Of a DNA stretch of 64,000 nucleotides, positions 10,191 through 23,700 are shown one piece after another. Source of the DNA: Metridium senile (Eukaryota; Cnidaria; Anthozoa; Actiniaria; Metridiidae); assembly GCA_949775045.1 (NCBI GenBank), contig OX459108.1, positions 5,459,961 through 5,523,960 of the forward strand, given 5' to 3'. Below the pieces are notes generated by a model. That model saw only the letters and a list, made by a program, of their open reading frames with translations, was not told the origin of the DNA and made no database searches. Each line of letters opens with the position of its first letter. Position 1 is the first letter of the stretch. The translations under genes and the position numbers were made by a program.

Positions 10191-10436
10191 CAACCTACAA
10201 ACATTTGTTTGATTTAATTTGAGAATTGTCAAATTCTAACATGTATAATTTTTTGGAATCTGAATTTATTGTTTGCCCCTAATTGAATTGTTACTCAATG
10301 TGCTGTGATATTAGTATAATTCTCTTTTATTTCTCAACTCATTCCTTTGTATCACTCATTGTATATGGCCTATTGTATTGTGTATATTAACATAATCAAC
10401 AATCAACCTCCGCTGGCCATTTGAGCGCGCGCCAGT

Positions 10437-10450
10437 GTTACCATGGCAAC
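10437..10450. promoter_or_regulatory. RFX X-box upstream of CCDC81
   Basis: GTTACCATGGCAAC is a perfect palindromic match to the RFX-factor X-box consensus GTTNCCATGGNAAC, 120 bp before the CCDC81 start codon. X-boxes close to the start codon are a known hallmark of ciliary genes. This fits the product. Confidence 0.8.
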
Positions 10451-10570
10451 TGTGTATATTTGGTAGACTGCTCATGGCCGACTCATGACTTGAAAGTTCT
10501 GCAAAGTTAATCAGTTTTTCGTCTGAGTTTGGACCTTTTTCATCCCCTAAAGCCTTAAGACTTAGTCAAA

Positions 10571-13500
10571 ATGACTGATGTAATGTACGGACTTGTGTCA
10601 GAGGCTAAAAAGAACAAATTCTCTTCGATTCCAAAGCTCTCCGAAGAAGGTTAGTTAGTCAAGAAAGCTTTGTTTGAGTCTAATTCACTTACTGACTTTC
10701 GCACTTCTTATTTCTAGATATTGTCAGCGTTTGGGACAACGTTTCTCAATTCATAACAAAACAAATGAGACTTCAAAAGGTAAGAAGAATTTAACTTACA
10801 ATTTGTTGTAATTTGTTAATGGAGCTTTAGAACTAAAGTCGATCATGACGATGCTTCGATCTTGTTCGTCTCCGCGCGCTTGCATGTACTAAATCGAACT
10901 TCTCTTGCTCACCTAAGGGAGTTGCAATTACTGGACTGGGCATATTCACTTTCTCACAGAGGAAACTAGACGTTGGAAACAACAAGTTTATATTAATGCA
11001 GAGACCTGTGTTTATTCTATCGGAGAAGTTTGCCATGACACATGCTTTGACTATCTCCAAACAATACACAACGGGTTAGTATAAACACATACTTTACATT
11101 ATTTAAAACTGATCAATATTATTGGTATCTATTACAATTTCTGTACAGTTTTGAAGTTACAGTTATTATTGAACTTGGTAAATTATGTTTGTTTATATTA
11201 CTTTTTTGAAATTCTTAAATCGTTCTTCCAAAACTCTATTTGTGCATTTTTAGTCTAGTTAACAAGGCATTAATGTATATGTTCCTTATATCACTCTTTT
11301 GCCAAAATATATCTGTGGTTTGTATCAGTTTTGATAAGGCCATATGATCAGTTATAATATAGCATGATTCAGCACTAACTTTATATACCCTAATGGTTTT
11401 TTTTACGGGGGGGGGGGGGGGGGGGACTCCCTTAGTAAATGGATAGGGGTGCTCGATGGACCTTTTAGGGTCGAAAATAAGACCCTTGCATACCTTTTTA
11501 GTGTCTCAAACTGGCACCATACCTTTTAGGGTCAGTTTCAAACTTAAGATTATAAGTTTGGTTTTTTATTGTGCTTATGCTACTATTACACTCTAATTCA
11601 AATTCCAACCAAAGCACAGGAAAATTCTTTCACTTAACAATAGAAACTTGAATTTTTGCTGGATCGAGGTTATATCCTTGTGCAAATGCGCCTTTTGTGC
11701 AAATTGTAAGGTGGTGCCAGCTAGATAACACAAAACTGGTGTATTTTGAATTGTTTGACTCACCAATTTTAATGTATTATATTTATTTATTCACATATTG
11801 TTTTTCGTTTAACAGGTCAAATTCCAGTAGTCCAGCTGAACTTTTCTGCATTATCATATGAAACTCCCTTCGACAGAGACAATGTTGAGGGTTGTGTTAA
11901 AGAGGTCTTGCAAGCTTTGAGCCGATCAATTCAAGCAAAGAGAAATGTTGAATTTCACTTCTCTGGAATGGGGAGACTGTCATTTAGAGATGGCAAAGTT
12001 AAGATGAAATTTTATAAAGAATTTGTTAAAAGCATGGACGGCACTGGGAGTCTTATTAGAGCTCTTTCTAATGTAAGTAACAACAGTCTCAAAGATCAAT
12101 CAATTCCAGACAATAACATTTAAATTCTCCCAACCTCATGCTGTTTAGATACACCATTGTTTGGGTAATTTAGAAACAAATAAGAAGGATTAGTATTGCT
12201 CAGTTCCTTTCGGTTGTGCAATAGCTGTTCACCCCACGACAACCGTGTTTGAATTAGGTGTATATTTTCTCTCCACTTTGTTGGTCTATTTTTGACTGTC
12301 TGATGACTCAAGCTGTTTTATATACAAAATTACATGAGAGAGGTGGAAGGGGGTGGGCTGGTGCAATGGAAATTTCATTTGATGTTCTTAACCCAGATGA
12401 TCTCCCTTTGAAGCATGCAAAGGTTTGTTTGTCAAAACTACATTTCCAAAATAGTGCCTCAAGACAGCAATGGTTTTGGTTACTTTTAGGCATTTGTATT
12501 TTGTTTTTATTCTTTTTTATTACTGATAGAGCAGCAGAGAGATTTAGTTGTCCAAGTATCATATAATTTTTTATTGTAAAGTTATGTTAAGGACATATTT
12601 ATAGAGGGTTAACACAGGAAACAACCCTCTCGAACGACAACATTTTGGAACTCTTGACAATCCAACAAAAATGTTTCTGATTGGCTAACTGAACTAGTGC
12701 GAGTGTGCAGGCAACTTGCTTTTAGAGCTATATAGATTTTAAGATAAGATATTTCTACAAAAAATGATGCCTATCTAAAATGTTTTAATAAGTCCATTTT
12801 AATGTGTCTTTTACAAAGAACTAATTAGCACATTTTTAACAAGTGTTATTAACTGAACTTTCGTAATTTTCTAGTATAAATAAGAGATAAATACCAAGAA
12901 TGGAGGCAATAAGCCATATAAAGCCTGAGGGCCTCAGGCTAAAATTTGCTTTTTAAGCACCTAGCTGTTAAAAAGAACCACTTGAGCCTAAAACATTAGA
13001 CTGATTCTTATATGAAAGGTTTAAAGATTTATTTGCATGGTCATTTGAAAAAAATATAAGTTGAGTCTGAATATGACCAAATTTACAATCAATGCAAGAA
13101 AAATGTTTTACAAATGTATTATCAGTTAGCTCTCAATGAGAATACATTCATCATTCAGATGCTTCTACATAACAATTTATTTTACTCTTTCTTTCTTTCT
13201 TGAATGAGGAAACCTGGGCATGAAGGAAAACAGCTAATCCATGCAACACCGTTTATAACTTTTATTAAAAGTGGAAGCAGGATGGGAGGGAAGGTCAAAC
13301 AAACATTTGCCATCTAACCTATTTATCTGTTTTTGTATTCAATCAGAGACCAGAAACAGCAGACTCTGTTATATCTGAAGGGTTCTTTACACCACGTCCT
13401 CACACTAGCAACACATTGGTTCTCCCTAGGTAAGTAATAATGGATTGCTATATATAATAGCTATGGCAAATAGGGGGAAAGTGGAAGTGCCATTGTGTTT

Positions 13501-14723
13501 ACCCCAACCTTCTTACCGTATATAGAATACTGATGCTCGACTGATAGACCATTTCTCGGTTCTCATTATTCAACCTCAATAGTGTGTTATAAATTCTTTA
13601 GAATTTGACTGCAATCCATGGAATTTTTGTTCAACCTCAATATTTAGCATGTACTAAATAAATTATTTAGAATTTGAATTTTTATGTTTTTTTTTTTATT
13701 TGATGTGTACATTCCTTAAATTAGTGCAAGCTGTAGTCAATTTTTAAAGGCCATATTAAAGGATTATTAATAAATCGTTTATTATATGGCTTTTTTTCTT
13801 AGCGATGTACGAAATTGCAAATATTTTATCTCTAATAAAAATACATTAACACACACTAAAGTGGCTAAAAAGCACTTTGCAGGTATGAAAAGGAAAAACT
13901 TTTATTGCAATACTTTACAAGTTGTTTTTTAATTTCCCGGTCTGAAAAAAATTGGACCGTTGTCATGGTAACGGTCTGATATGGAAAAATATCAGACCGG
14001 AAATCAGCCAATCAGAGCGCGCATACTATCGTAGCCATATAATAAGACATGTTATAGACCAAATCGGCTAATGAATTGCTATGTTTGTATCCACCCAATT
14101 CAAATCTTTAGGGGAAAATATTCTTTGTCCTATGTATTTTGATATCACATGGAAAAATTTTGGAACTAAAGTTTTTATTCACAGTGGTTTTTAATTGGGT
14201 GGAAACATACATGGCAGTTACATGTTAGCCAATTAGGTCTAATGATACTGAGATTGATCAACAACAACATACTGTGAAAATAGCATTTGAGCCAACTCCA
14301 TTATATTATGAACAGGCAGAATGGTTGAATGGTCAGAATTCTAATTTGATCTTATATTTATGAATGGCACCATACAGTATCTGATAGAGATGAATTAATT
14401 ATGATTCAATTATTTTTTTCTAATTAGAATCCAACCTGGTGCTGGCCTGGAGAATAATAAAAAACAAAATGATGTAACCATGTTAACCATTGCTGAAGAG
14501 GAGGATTTCACTGAGGATGATGATAACTTGAGGGATGATGACATGCAGGAGGTTGACACAGAGCCAGGTCCAAAGGAACATGTACGCAAAGTAGAATTAT
14601 TACTAGGAGAGACTACTACTGAAGAACAAGGTATTTTATAGTAATTTCTCAAATATGCTGTGCAACAGCCCGTGGGCGGTTATCCCTAAATGCATAGAAA
14701 TCTTTATTTGCGTTCTAAGTACC

Positions 14724-14796
<73 letters not shown>

Positions 14797-17700
14797 TATT
14801 ATGTAAACGATGGGTATAAATATATAATGAAATTTGTAACACTGTCAAAAATGTTGACTTAACTTTACTGACGTTTCGAGCTTTAGCCCTTCTTCAGAGT
14901 AAAAGAGTTATAGACTATAGGTGTTACAAATTCAATTCTATTACCTATCGTTTATATCAAACACTGAAGCAGCCTATACTAGTTTACTCGCTAGTTTCCA
15001 TTTATTATTAATTATAGTTATGCATAAATTACAAGAACTGTTGAAGTCTTGTTGATTTCAACCACTTAAATGTGCGACAGTGTGATTTTCTTTCCAAATA
15101 AGCTAACTTTTTGCAACAAGGGGAAGCCAAAAAAGAACTTTCAAGGTACAGATCACATTTGTAGAATTGACTTTTGAGCATATACCATAAAAGTGACATA
15201 CAAGATATATTTTCAACCCTAAAACGAGTGCTTATCACCACTTAGGCAAAGGGAGGGAGAGTGTAACTGCCCCTGCTTGAGGTCTTGTTGTGATCTTCGA
15301 TAGGTGCATGGTTATCAGCCTCTTAATTGCCTCTCACTACTTGTTTCCAGGTTTGTCTCAAAATTAGATTATTATATGTGTCATAAGTTTGTTTTAATAA
15401 GACCTGATTCTCTCCCATGCTAAGGGCTTTATGTCCGGGGGGTACTCCCTTTGTCCGAGTGGTAGGGGTGATCGGTGTACCTAGAAAAATATCTCCTGTG
15501 CGTACCTTTTAGGGTTTTCCCTCACTCTCGGCCCCCTAACATGATTTCGTACCTGTAAGAGTCATTTTTACTCTGTTTTGTTGATTTGTTGGGGTAAAAA
15601 TGGACAAGGCTTTATCAGTTATTTTAATCTGTATGTACCTTTTAGGGGTCATTTTCAAAACCTCCGCCGATCACCCCTACCACTTGGGGGACTTTATGGT
15701 ATTCCTTATTTTTGTCCATAAGATATCAAAAAGTCGCACATAAATTGTCATTGTCTGTCCTGTTATTTATCATAGATGACGTCAAAAAATGTTCAAAACT
15801 CAAGTAGAACCACTAGCGCAGCGAGTGGTTTCACTGCAAAGTTTTGAACATCAATATAAAAGAAAAAAGAAAACGTTGAAAATACACAAAAATTTGAAAC
15901 AGGACTTGTGGGTATTTGTCATTAGGAATACCCCCTCTTGTCTATAGTGGTTGACTATATACTGAGGCTTTATACCTGATAAAGCCTTTAATTAGTATTG
16001 TATATTTGAAGATGAGAGTTTTGTTCTAATCATTGTTTTTGATGTTTAATTGTTTTCTACTATAAATTTGTTCTGTTTTGAGGTTTCGAACATTTTCATA
16101 CTACAAATCTCTAAACTTTTAGTTCAAAAGTTTTTTCACTTCGTGAGTTTTCTTTCGCGTGTGAAAACAATTTGTTTTACATTTCAGTTCTAATTGCATA
16201 ACAATATAAAAAATGTTCTTATTATGCATGCCTCATTTATTTTAGCTCCCCAACTGAGTTATCGTGATGTATGCCTATTATATGAGAAAGCACGATAAAT
16301 AGTACATGACAATAGTCGCTATGTGGTCTTTTAAGGCCTTTGTCTCCCAAAAAATAATTAGAACTTTGATGAAACTCTTCCATAGAATATTAATTCATAT
16401 CTTAGATAATTTCTAATAATAATATATATCTAATCCTTTATTTTTTAATTTTTACTTTTATAGTGCGAATCAAAAAAGCCGTGGGCATCTAGAAGTATTT
16501 TAGAAATCGTTTATTGTTCTTTGAACAACTCAGAGACAACTATAGCACGATAACGTTTATGTAGTTAGGGTTGTTTGTGAGTTGTTCGACGAACAATAAA
16601 CGATTTCTAAAATATTTCTGGTTGCACACGGTTTTTCGATTCGCACTATAAAGCTTTAGTAATTTTACATTTTGGTAACAATTTTGTAATCAATATAGTT
16701 AAGTATTTTATTTGAAACTTGAATTTTGAGAATTTTTCAAGCCTTCAAAAGACTAAGCACTACATCTGTTCAAAATAGACTATAAGTTATTTGATATAAT
16801 ATATTATGAAATGTTGGAAACATAAATAGTTCGGTAAACCTTTCCAAGTTGAAATGCATGTATGGAGCAAACATATGTATTATTTTGTAAAAAAGTGGTC
16901 GATAAAGTGACAACGTGGATATAGATCAACTGCCTTGCTCTATATCTAATATTGCTTTTTGGTGTCGAGATATTTGTCATTAATTTTACTTCAAATCATT
17001 TACTTGTTTGTTCGACTGGAAATATTCTCACAAACCATATTAATCAATCAACTTTAAAGTTTCAGTTCGGTTAAGCGAAAATGTTTTTACCCTTGCCCGG
17101 CTTGCGGGAATTCCACAGAGAATATTATAAGCATATGTTAATCAACATGACTGTTATAATAAAATATGTAATTTTCACGTCTAAGAACAGATGATTTTGA
17201 AAGTGCTTTGTGTGAGATTTTGCTTTGTGAACAAAGACCGCGTTTCGGTTCTATTCCAATTTGCAATTCCAATGTGTAGTTGTTTAATAATAGATAATCC
17301 AAAATGTTGCCAAAAAAACTAGGGAAATGTAGTCTAAAAGTCAAACTTTCAAGAGCAGACACAAAGTATTCATAAACAACGACATTAAACCTGAAATACC
17401 GCTAGAATTTTAACAGCAAAAATCGCGGGGGAAAAAAAACGGTGAAAACGTTTCTTCTTTTCGTACACAAAGCTGTTTCCTTGGCATCCAAGGCGGTATT
17501 TTTTGTGTTTGTCACAAAATTGCGACCGAAATCCTGGGGTAAGTTTTAATTAGCACAACACCCGTGCTGCACAATTTTGTCATTTATGTCAAGATATGAT
17601 ATTTTTATTGGTTGGAGCGTACACTCTCAGCAGTACTTCTCTGCAGGACTTTTTGGATAGCACTTTCATATTCATAAATGGCATTTGTATTTGCATTCGA

Positions 17701-20700
17701 AACTTGGGCGCCTTTGTGAAGTTCTCTGAGGACTCATAGGCACCTTTGCCAAATTTATTAAGAACTCGGAAGCCTTTGCAAAGTTCATTCAAGATTTGGG
17801 CGACTTAAAAAATTTTAATTTCGGCTTCTTGGAGTTTTTATCAGGCTCACCTTTGTAAAGCTCACCCGTGAGACAATAGGATAACTTTCAGTGCAAAGTA
17901 ATAGATCAAGAATTGGGCGCTTTTCTGAAGTTGATTCAACATTCAAACAATTTTGCAAACATTCAACTGATCCTATTCCCCCTAAGAGAAACTTACATCT
18001 GCGTGGAACTAAACGGACAGTTTAAACGATGGCTACAAGTGTGAACACTTTTTCACGAGTTTTGAACCTTTTGGAGTACGGCGAAACGAAAAGACGGAGG
18101 ACCAAGAACAATCGTGATATCAATGGCGAAATCAATGTGTTTCATCTACCTAAAAGTATGTACAAAATATGCATGTGTTTTATATGTCACTTTTCAAGAA
18201 TGTTACAATTGTAACCGATACTTTTACGCTCATATGTCACCAATTTTAAACAAATTGTTTCCTTGGTAACGCCGACTTTGTCCATTTATAGTTATCAAAA
18301 GTTAAATTAGTGTAAGATTAGAAAAAGATTGGATTTTTGCTGTTCTATATCACTTGAATTTATATATTTTTCGGATTTTTAAATTATGCTTAAGTGTTTT
18401 ATATAAAAGTCAGTTTCATATTCAAATTGGAAAATGATAAAAGCAGTAAAAATATCCGTTGCTTGTTTCTCTTTAAGTAAGCACAAGCCACTGAACAGTT
18501 TCTATTTTAAAATTAAGTTCTCACTCCATTTTCATATCTTTTCAAAAGGATTTGTTGTAGGCGTGATGTTAAAGTTTTACTGTAAGTGCATGTCAATTAC
18601 TTTTGAACTGTTCAACTTGTCATTGCTAGACTAATTTTATATTCAAATCAGAGAAAAATGCTACTGCATTTGAGGATTTCGTTTCCCTCCATAAATAACT
18701 CACTGTGTTAGCAAGAAAGTGCACCTAAATGTAACATTTCAGTTCTCTCATTGTTAAATAAGTATCATAGAGCTTTGTTTATTTGCTTATTTTTGGGTGC
18801 TTTTGAGTTATAAACTCATTCACTATATTTCCACACCTTTTTAAAGTACATGCCTTATTCCTTTGACATTTAATTCTCCAGTTTGTGATTGATGTTAGTT
18901 GTTGTTTTCATGACACTGGCCTTGATTAAATGTTTGATTCTATCCACACACTCGGCATTTTCTCTGCTTTTCACTATAATATTATATGTATTTCCAAAAC
19001 GAATAAAACAAAGTGTGTTGTAGCAAAGCTGTGACAATATTCCTAGCAATAAATTTCTATAAATTATTGTTTGGTGTTACTTTAATTGTTGCTACGGTAA
19101 CGAAGTCAACAACATCGTACAATTTTACAGTGAATCTAGCTTGGCACAAAACTTGTCGACACTTTGTAGAAATTACGATATTTTGAAGGAAAGTTAAAGA
19201 AAGAGCAATAATCATAGGAGTTTAGGAAAGCAACTTAGCAACTGTTGTTTTGTGTGTGTCTTTTTTTAAATAGGTACATATGTTTTCAAATCGTTTGAAA
19301 CAGGAGAATTGTAAAATTTATTCATAAGTAAATCAAAGCTCTTTTTGTGTTTATATGATTTTTATCTTCAAAATGTAAAAAAAAACATGTAAGTTTAACG
19401 TGTCAGAAATGTTTTTCGCTTCTTCTAAATTCACGCTATTTTGAATGGTTTCAATGAATTATAAAGTTACCAAGTAAAATAAAGCTGTTTCTTTGATCCA
19501 ATACTATTTAAAACCATAAGCAGACTTATTTAAGTAGCCTTATTTACGTGAGAATTTTTCTGATACATGCACAGTGCATTTTTGAAAATGACGCTCGCTG
19601 CATACGTATTTTTATATAAAAGTGAATTGTCGTATTTTATACGTAGTTTCTAAAAAAAGACGACAAAACTGAATAAAGAGTGGAAAAGAAGAAGTTGAAA
19701 AGTAATCATGCTAAGCTTGAATGAATCATAACATTCCAAAGCGCTATATCCTTTTTGTTATAGCATTTGTTTCGTTTACAAAACGAAACAAAAATACTTC
19801 CACTACGTACCCGAGTAGAATGGCAAGGTGCCGGCCATTTCTATGCCAAGATGGCGCTTATGATGTGCTAACGATTTAGCAAGTCAATGATGTCATAAGT
19901 ATTTAATTATCGACAAAAGTTTATGCTTAAGAAGCCTCGGTTTGTTTAGTGTTATTCGAGGAACGAAAATGCCAGCAAGTCTAAAGCTGCCACCCATTTT
20001 ACCGGGTCAAAGCCTTATAGGCCAAGAAAATGACACGAAGATACAAAATGGCAGTCTTAAGTCCATGTATACGACCACGACTAAACTACATTATCAACAA
20101 CCGACGCAGTATCCAGGATCCGTTCTTAGAGCTGTTGAGGCGTACTTTAAACGTAAGATCTATAATGCTTTTCACGGCTTAAAACACCTTCATATGTGCT
20201 GTAATTTTGATGCTTTTAGTGATTTTTGAGTGGAATGATTTTGTAGTGTTACAACTGTCATTTTCCTTTTTTGCATTCAACAGTATTTTAACATTGTTTA
20301 AAATAATGCGACTATAATATAAAATTATATAACCTTTGAAGGTGGGTTCTACTCAGTCAATTGAATGACATTTCTTGTTCTTGTTTATCTTATTATCTTG
20401 TTATTTCGTACAAATGCCTAAAATGTTAAGTAAATTTTAAGATGATTATGCATCGTTACTTTTAGAGTTTTTACTAAACTAATTCAAATACTCTCCTCTA
20501 TAACTGTATTTTGGTCAAATGCAACGCAATTATTATCTTTCAATCCTTTTTTCACTTTTCCATTTGGATATGTAGTTTTTGTAAAAACTTATTTTATATT
20601 TATAGGTTGCAAGACAAAAAAAAACATTTCGTGATGTTTGTGGTCTGACGGTATTGTGCCGTTGCCATGGAGACAATATGTTTTATCGAAAATTCATTTG

Positions 20701-23700
20701 TAAATCGGCATTACACGTCATACATTTCTAAGAGTGAAGTACTAAACTAAACGAGAAATATTGTTCAGTTTTTAATTTGATTGTCTTGTTTCTACTAACT
20801 TATTGATGATTAAAAATCTAGAAGCTCCGACTCCTCGAAGAGTCTTCATGGAGTCGAAAAGTCTGAATTGTTAAACATCAAAAATTGAAAAATTACACAC
20901 TAATTAAAAATATGAATACACCTGACTGCAAAAAAAATATTTTCAACTATAAAACTAGGGGAAAATATAACTATAGCTTTTTTACAGTAATGTGATAGAG
21001 CAGAAAGTGTAATAGTTCTTATTTAGTGACTATTAGGCCTCGTCTACACGAATCCGATCCGGCTGATACCGCATAGAAATATTTGCGTCCACACGAATCC
21101 GCGTATCCGGTGGATTCAAGTAAAAGTATGCGGTTTCGGTGACCGGATTCACTGGATTCGTGTGGACGATAGGCCGATTTGCATCAAAAAGTATGCGGTT
21201 TCAAAAGTATCCGGATCCGTGTAGACAGGGTCTTAGTCACTATCAAAGACAAGTTAAGTTGAAATAATTTTTTCCTTTTGTATTTGATGTTTCTGGTTGA
21301 GTGATACTGACTAAATAGTCACTAAATAGAAACTATAAGTTAGTAACTATTTTAGTTTAAAATATACATTTCTTTCTGAGTGTAGAGGGTACTATTTATA
21401 CAGTGCACAAAGTGAAATCTCAGAAGAGAAATCTCGATTGACAAATGTATTGGAGCACAACGGTTGTCCAATAATTAACACTTATTCGCCCAAGGCGAAA
21501 GGTATATCAGTGTATAATAACCGAGACGGAGTCATTATTCACCGGTATCCACTGAGCCTGAGGTGGATAATTGTTTTAGTATAAGTACAAAAGTAATTAA
21601 TTCAAAAAGTAAGAATAACCAGCCTTTTTTGAAGAAAAACTGTTCAATTCTTGTTTCTAAACGCGTGAAAAACGCTGTAGGTGATTATCGAGAAATAGTG
21701 TGAATTTCTCGACCAATCACTGCACGAGGTTTTCTATTATCACATGTGTATTTATATACTAATAAGTAATAATCCAATGATGATGTGAATATAAGTTCAA
21801 GCAATTTCGATAACAAAAGACATCGTGACTATAAAGGTTAAGTTCTCTACCGGATAGTGCCGAAAAGAGGTAAAAGGTTTGGAACGTTTTCAACTTTCAA
21901 TTTTAAAATGTCTTGGGTTTCTCTTTCAACTTGCCATATCGTCTCACATTCGTTTTACATTCTTCGGCTCTAAAAAACCGTAATATAATGAGTGACTATT
22001 TATAGTCAGTTTTGTTCAGCGGGTTTTTTTATCAAACAGGTTTCAAACCTGTTTTACCAGTTGCACTGTATCTAATTCGTCATTTCTGTTGTTTTTCAGT
22101 TCCAACAAAAGCCCCAACTCCTTCCCAGACCCCACCTCAACAAACTCGATCCAGATCCCCTCTATCTCCTGCCAAAGCAACGGCCGTAAGTTACAGCGCT
22201 CCCGAACAAGCTCCCGTCAGGACACCAAACAGGAAGAAAACAACAGAAACGCTCTCTAGAGAGCGCCCGGCTGATAAGACGATACACACTAGGTCCAAGT
22301 TAAGTCCAACTGATCTCTTTGATCTGCCTCGTACACACAGCAAAGCTGGAACTGAAAGCAGGTAATATTATAGACATTACTTTATTTTTGTTTTGTTATG
22401 CTTATCTTATCATTATTACTATCGTTATCATTATTACTATCGTTATCATTTAATTATCATCATTAATATCTTTTTCATTTTATTGTTGATATCACCACCA
22501 TTATTATACATTTTACTAACTACATTGAATCTGATTGGCTGAGAGCAAACGGCTAAATCTGAGTAGCATGTGAACTTGACATCACTGTCAAGTTCCCAGG
22601 CTCCCTCCGTTGTCAGGGAGTTGATGTGAAAATGGCAGCGAGATTTGCTTGTTATTGTCCCTTTTTTACCTAATTATAATTGTACTTTTACTTTATAAAA
22701 TGTATAATAAAACAATTATTGGGTTCGGTTTTCGCATGATATCGTAAATTATCAAGACCTCGAGTCTGCCTCATGCAGCCTCCAGCTTCGGCATATAACA
22801 CAGACCTCGGTCTTAATAACTTACGATATAATGCTCAACCTCACTCAATAATTTCTTAGCATCATTACCATCATTATATCATCTTCACAATCACCATTAT
22901 CATCATTATCATCATCATCACCATTGGTTACCAATACGAGACAACCACAAAGGTACTTTATTTTATTTCCGAGGATAAACAATCGACTCGATTCTATTGG
23001 ATTTCTATTCTGCTCGATTCTACTATTCTTTTATGTTCAGCTAAAATCCCTTTCTTTGTTCTCTATTATGATCCTCTCCTTGTAACTGGTATATATAGTC
23101 TAAACGTTCTATTAATAATCATTTATATTATCTTCTATAAAATAGAACAACTACTAGAACTTTCTACGACTTAGGAATATTGTGAAAGCTTTCTAAAACA
23201 CTTGTGAAACAGAAAGTTCTCAAATATTCTAGTAGTAACACAATAGCGTGACAATAAAAATAGTAAACATTCTAGAAACATTTAGATCGTTCTTTTTCTT
23301 ACTTGAACTCTTCACATCAACCATTATCATCATCATCATCATGCACCATATTATCCTGATCGTTCTAGCCAATATACATATGTACACTGTAACTAAATAT
23401 CTGTAACTGTTAACTCATGGTACTGAATAAAACTGTAGTGAATTGAATTGAATAATTACCATCATCACAATCACCTAAATAACCATCAGTTGTACTTCCA
23501 GGTGTACGGTTCACGGGTCTCGAGGCGGGCAGGAGTTGTGCTATCTTTGCCATCAGCGAGCAGAAAAGAATGTCCCTGTCTACCTAAGTGAGGAGAGGCG
23601 TCGTAAAGAGCTGGAACAGGATCGTTTACTTCAGGAATATCAGCATCAAAAGGACAACGAAGCTATCATGACAGAACAGGTCTGTACCAGGTTCTTTTGT

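Noticed and set aside
14410..14652. 80-codon Ser-rich minus-strand ORF
   Set aside because: Antisense shadow of CCDC81 exon 6, whose acidic codons read as Ser on the other strand.
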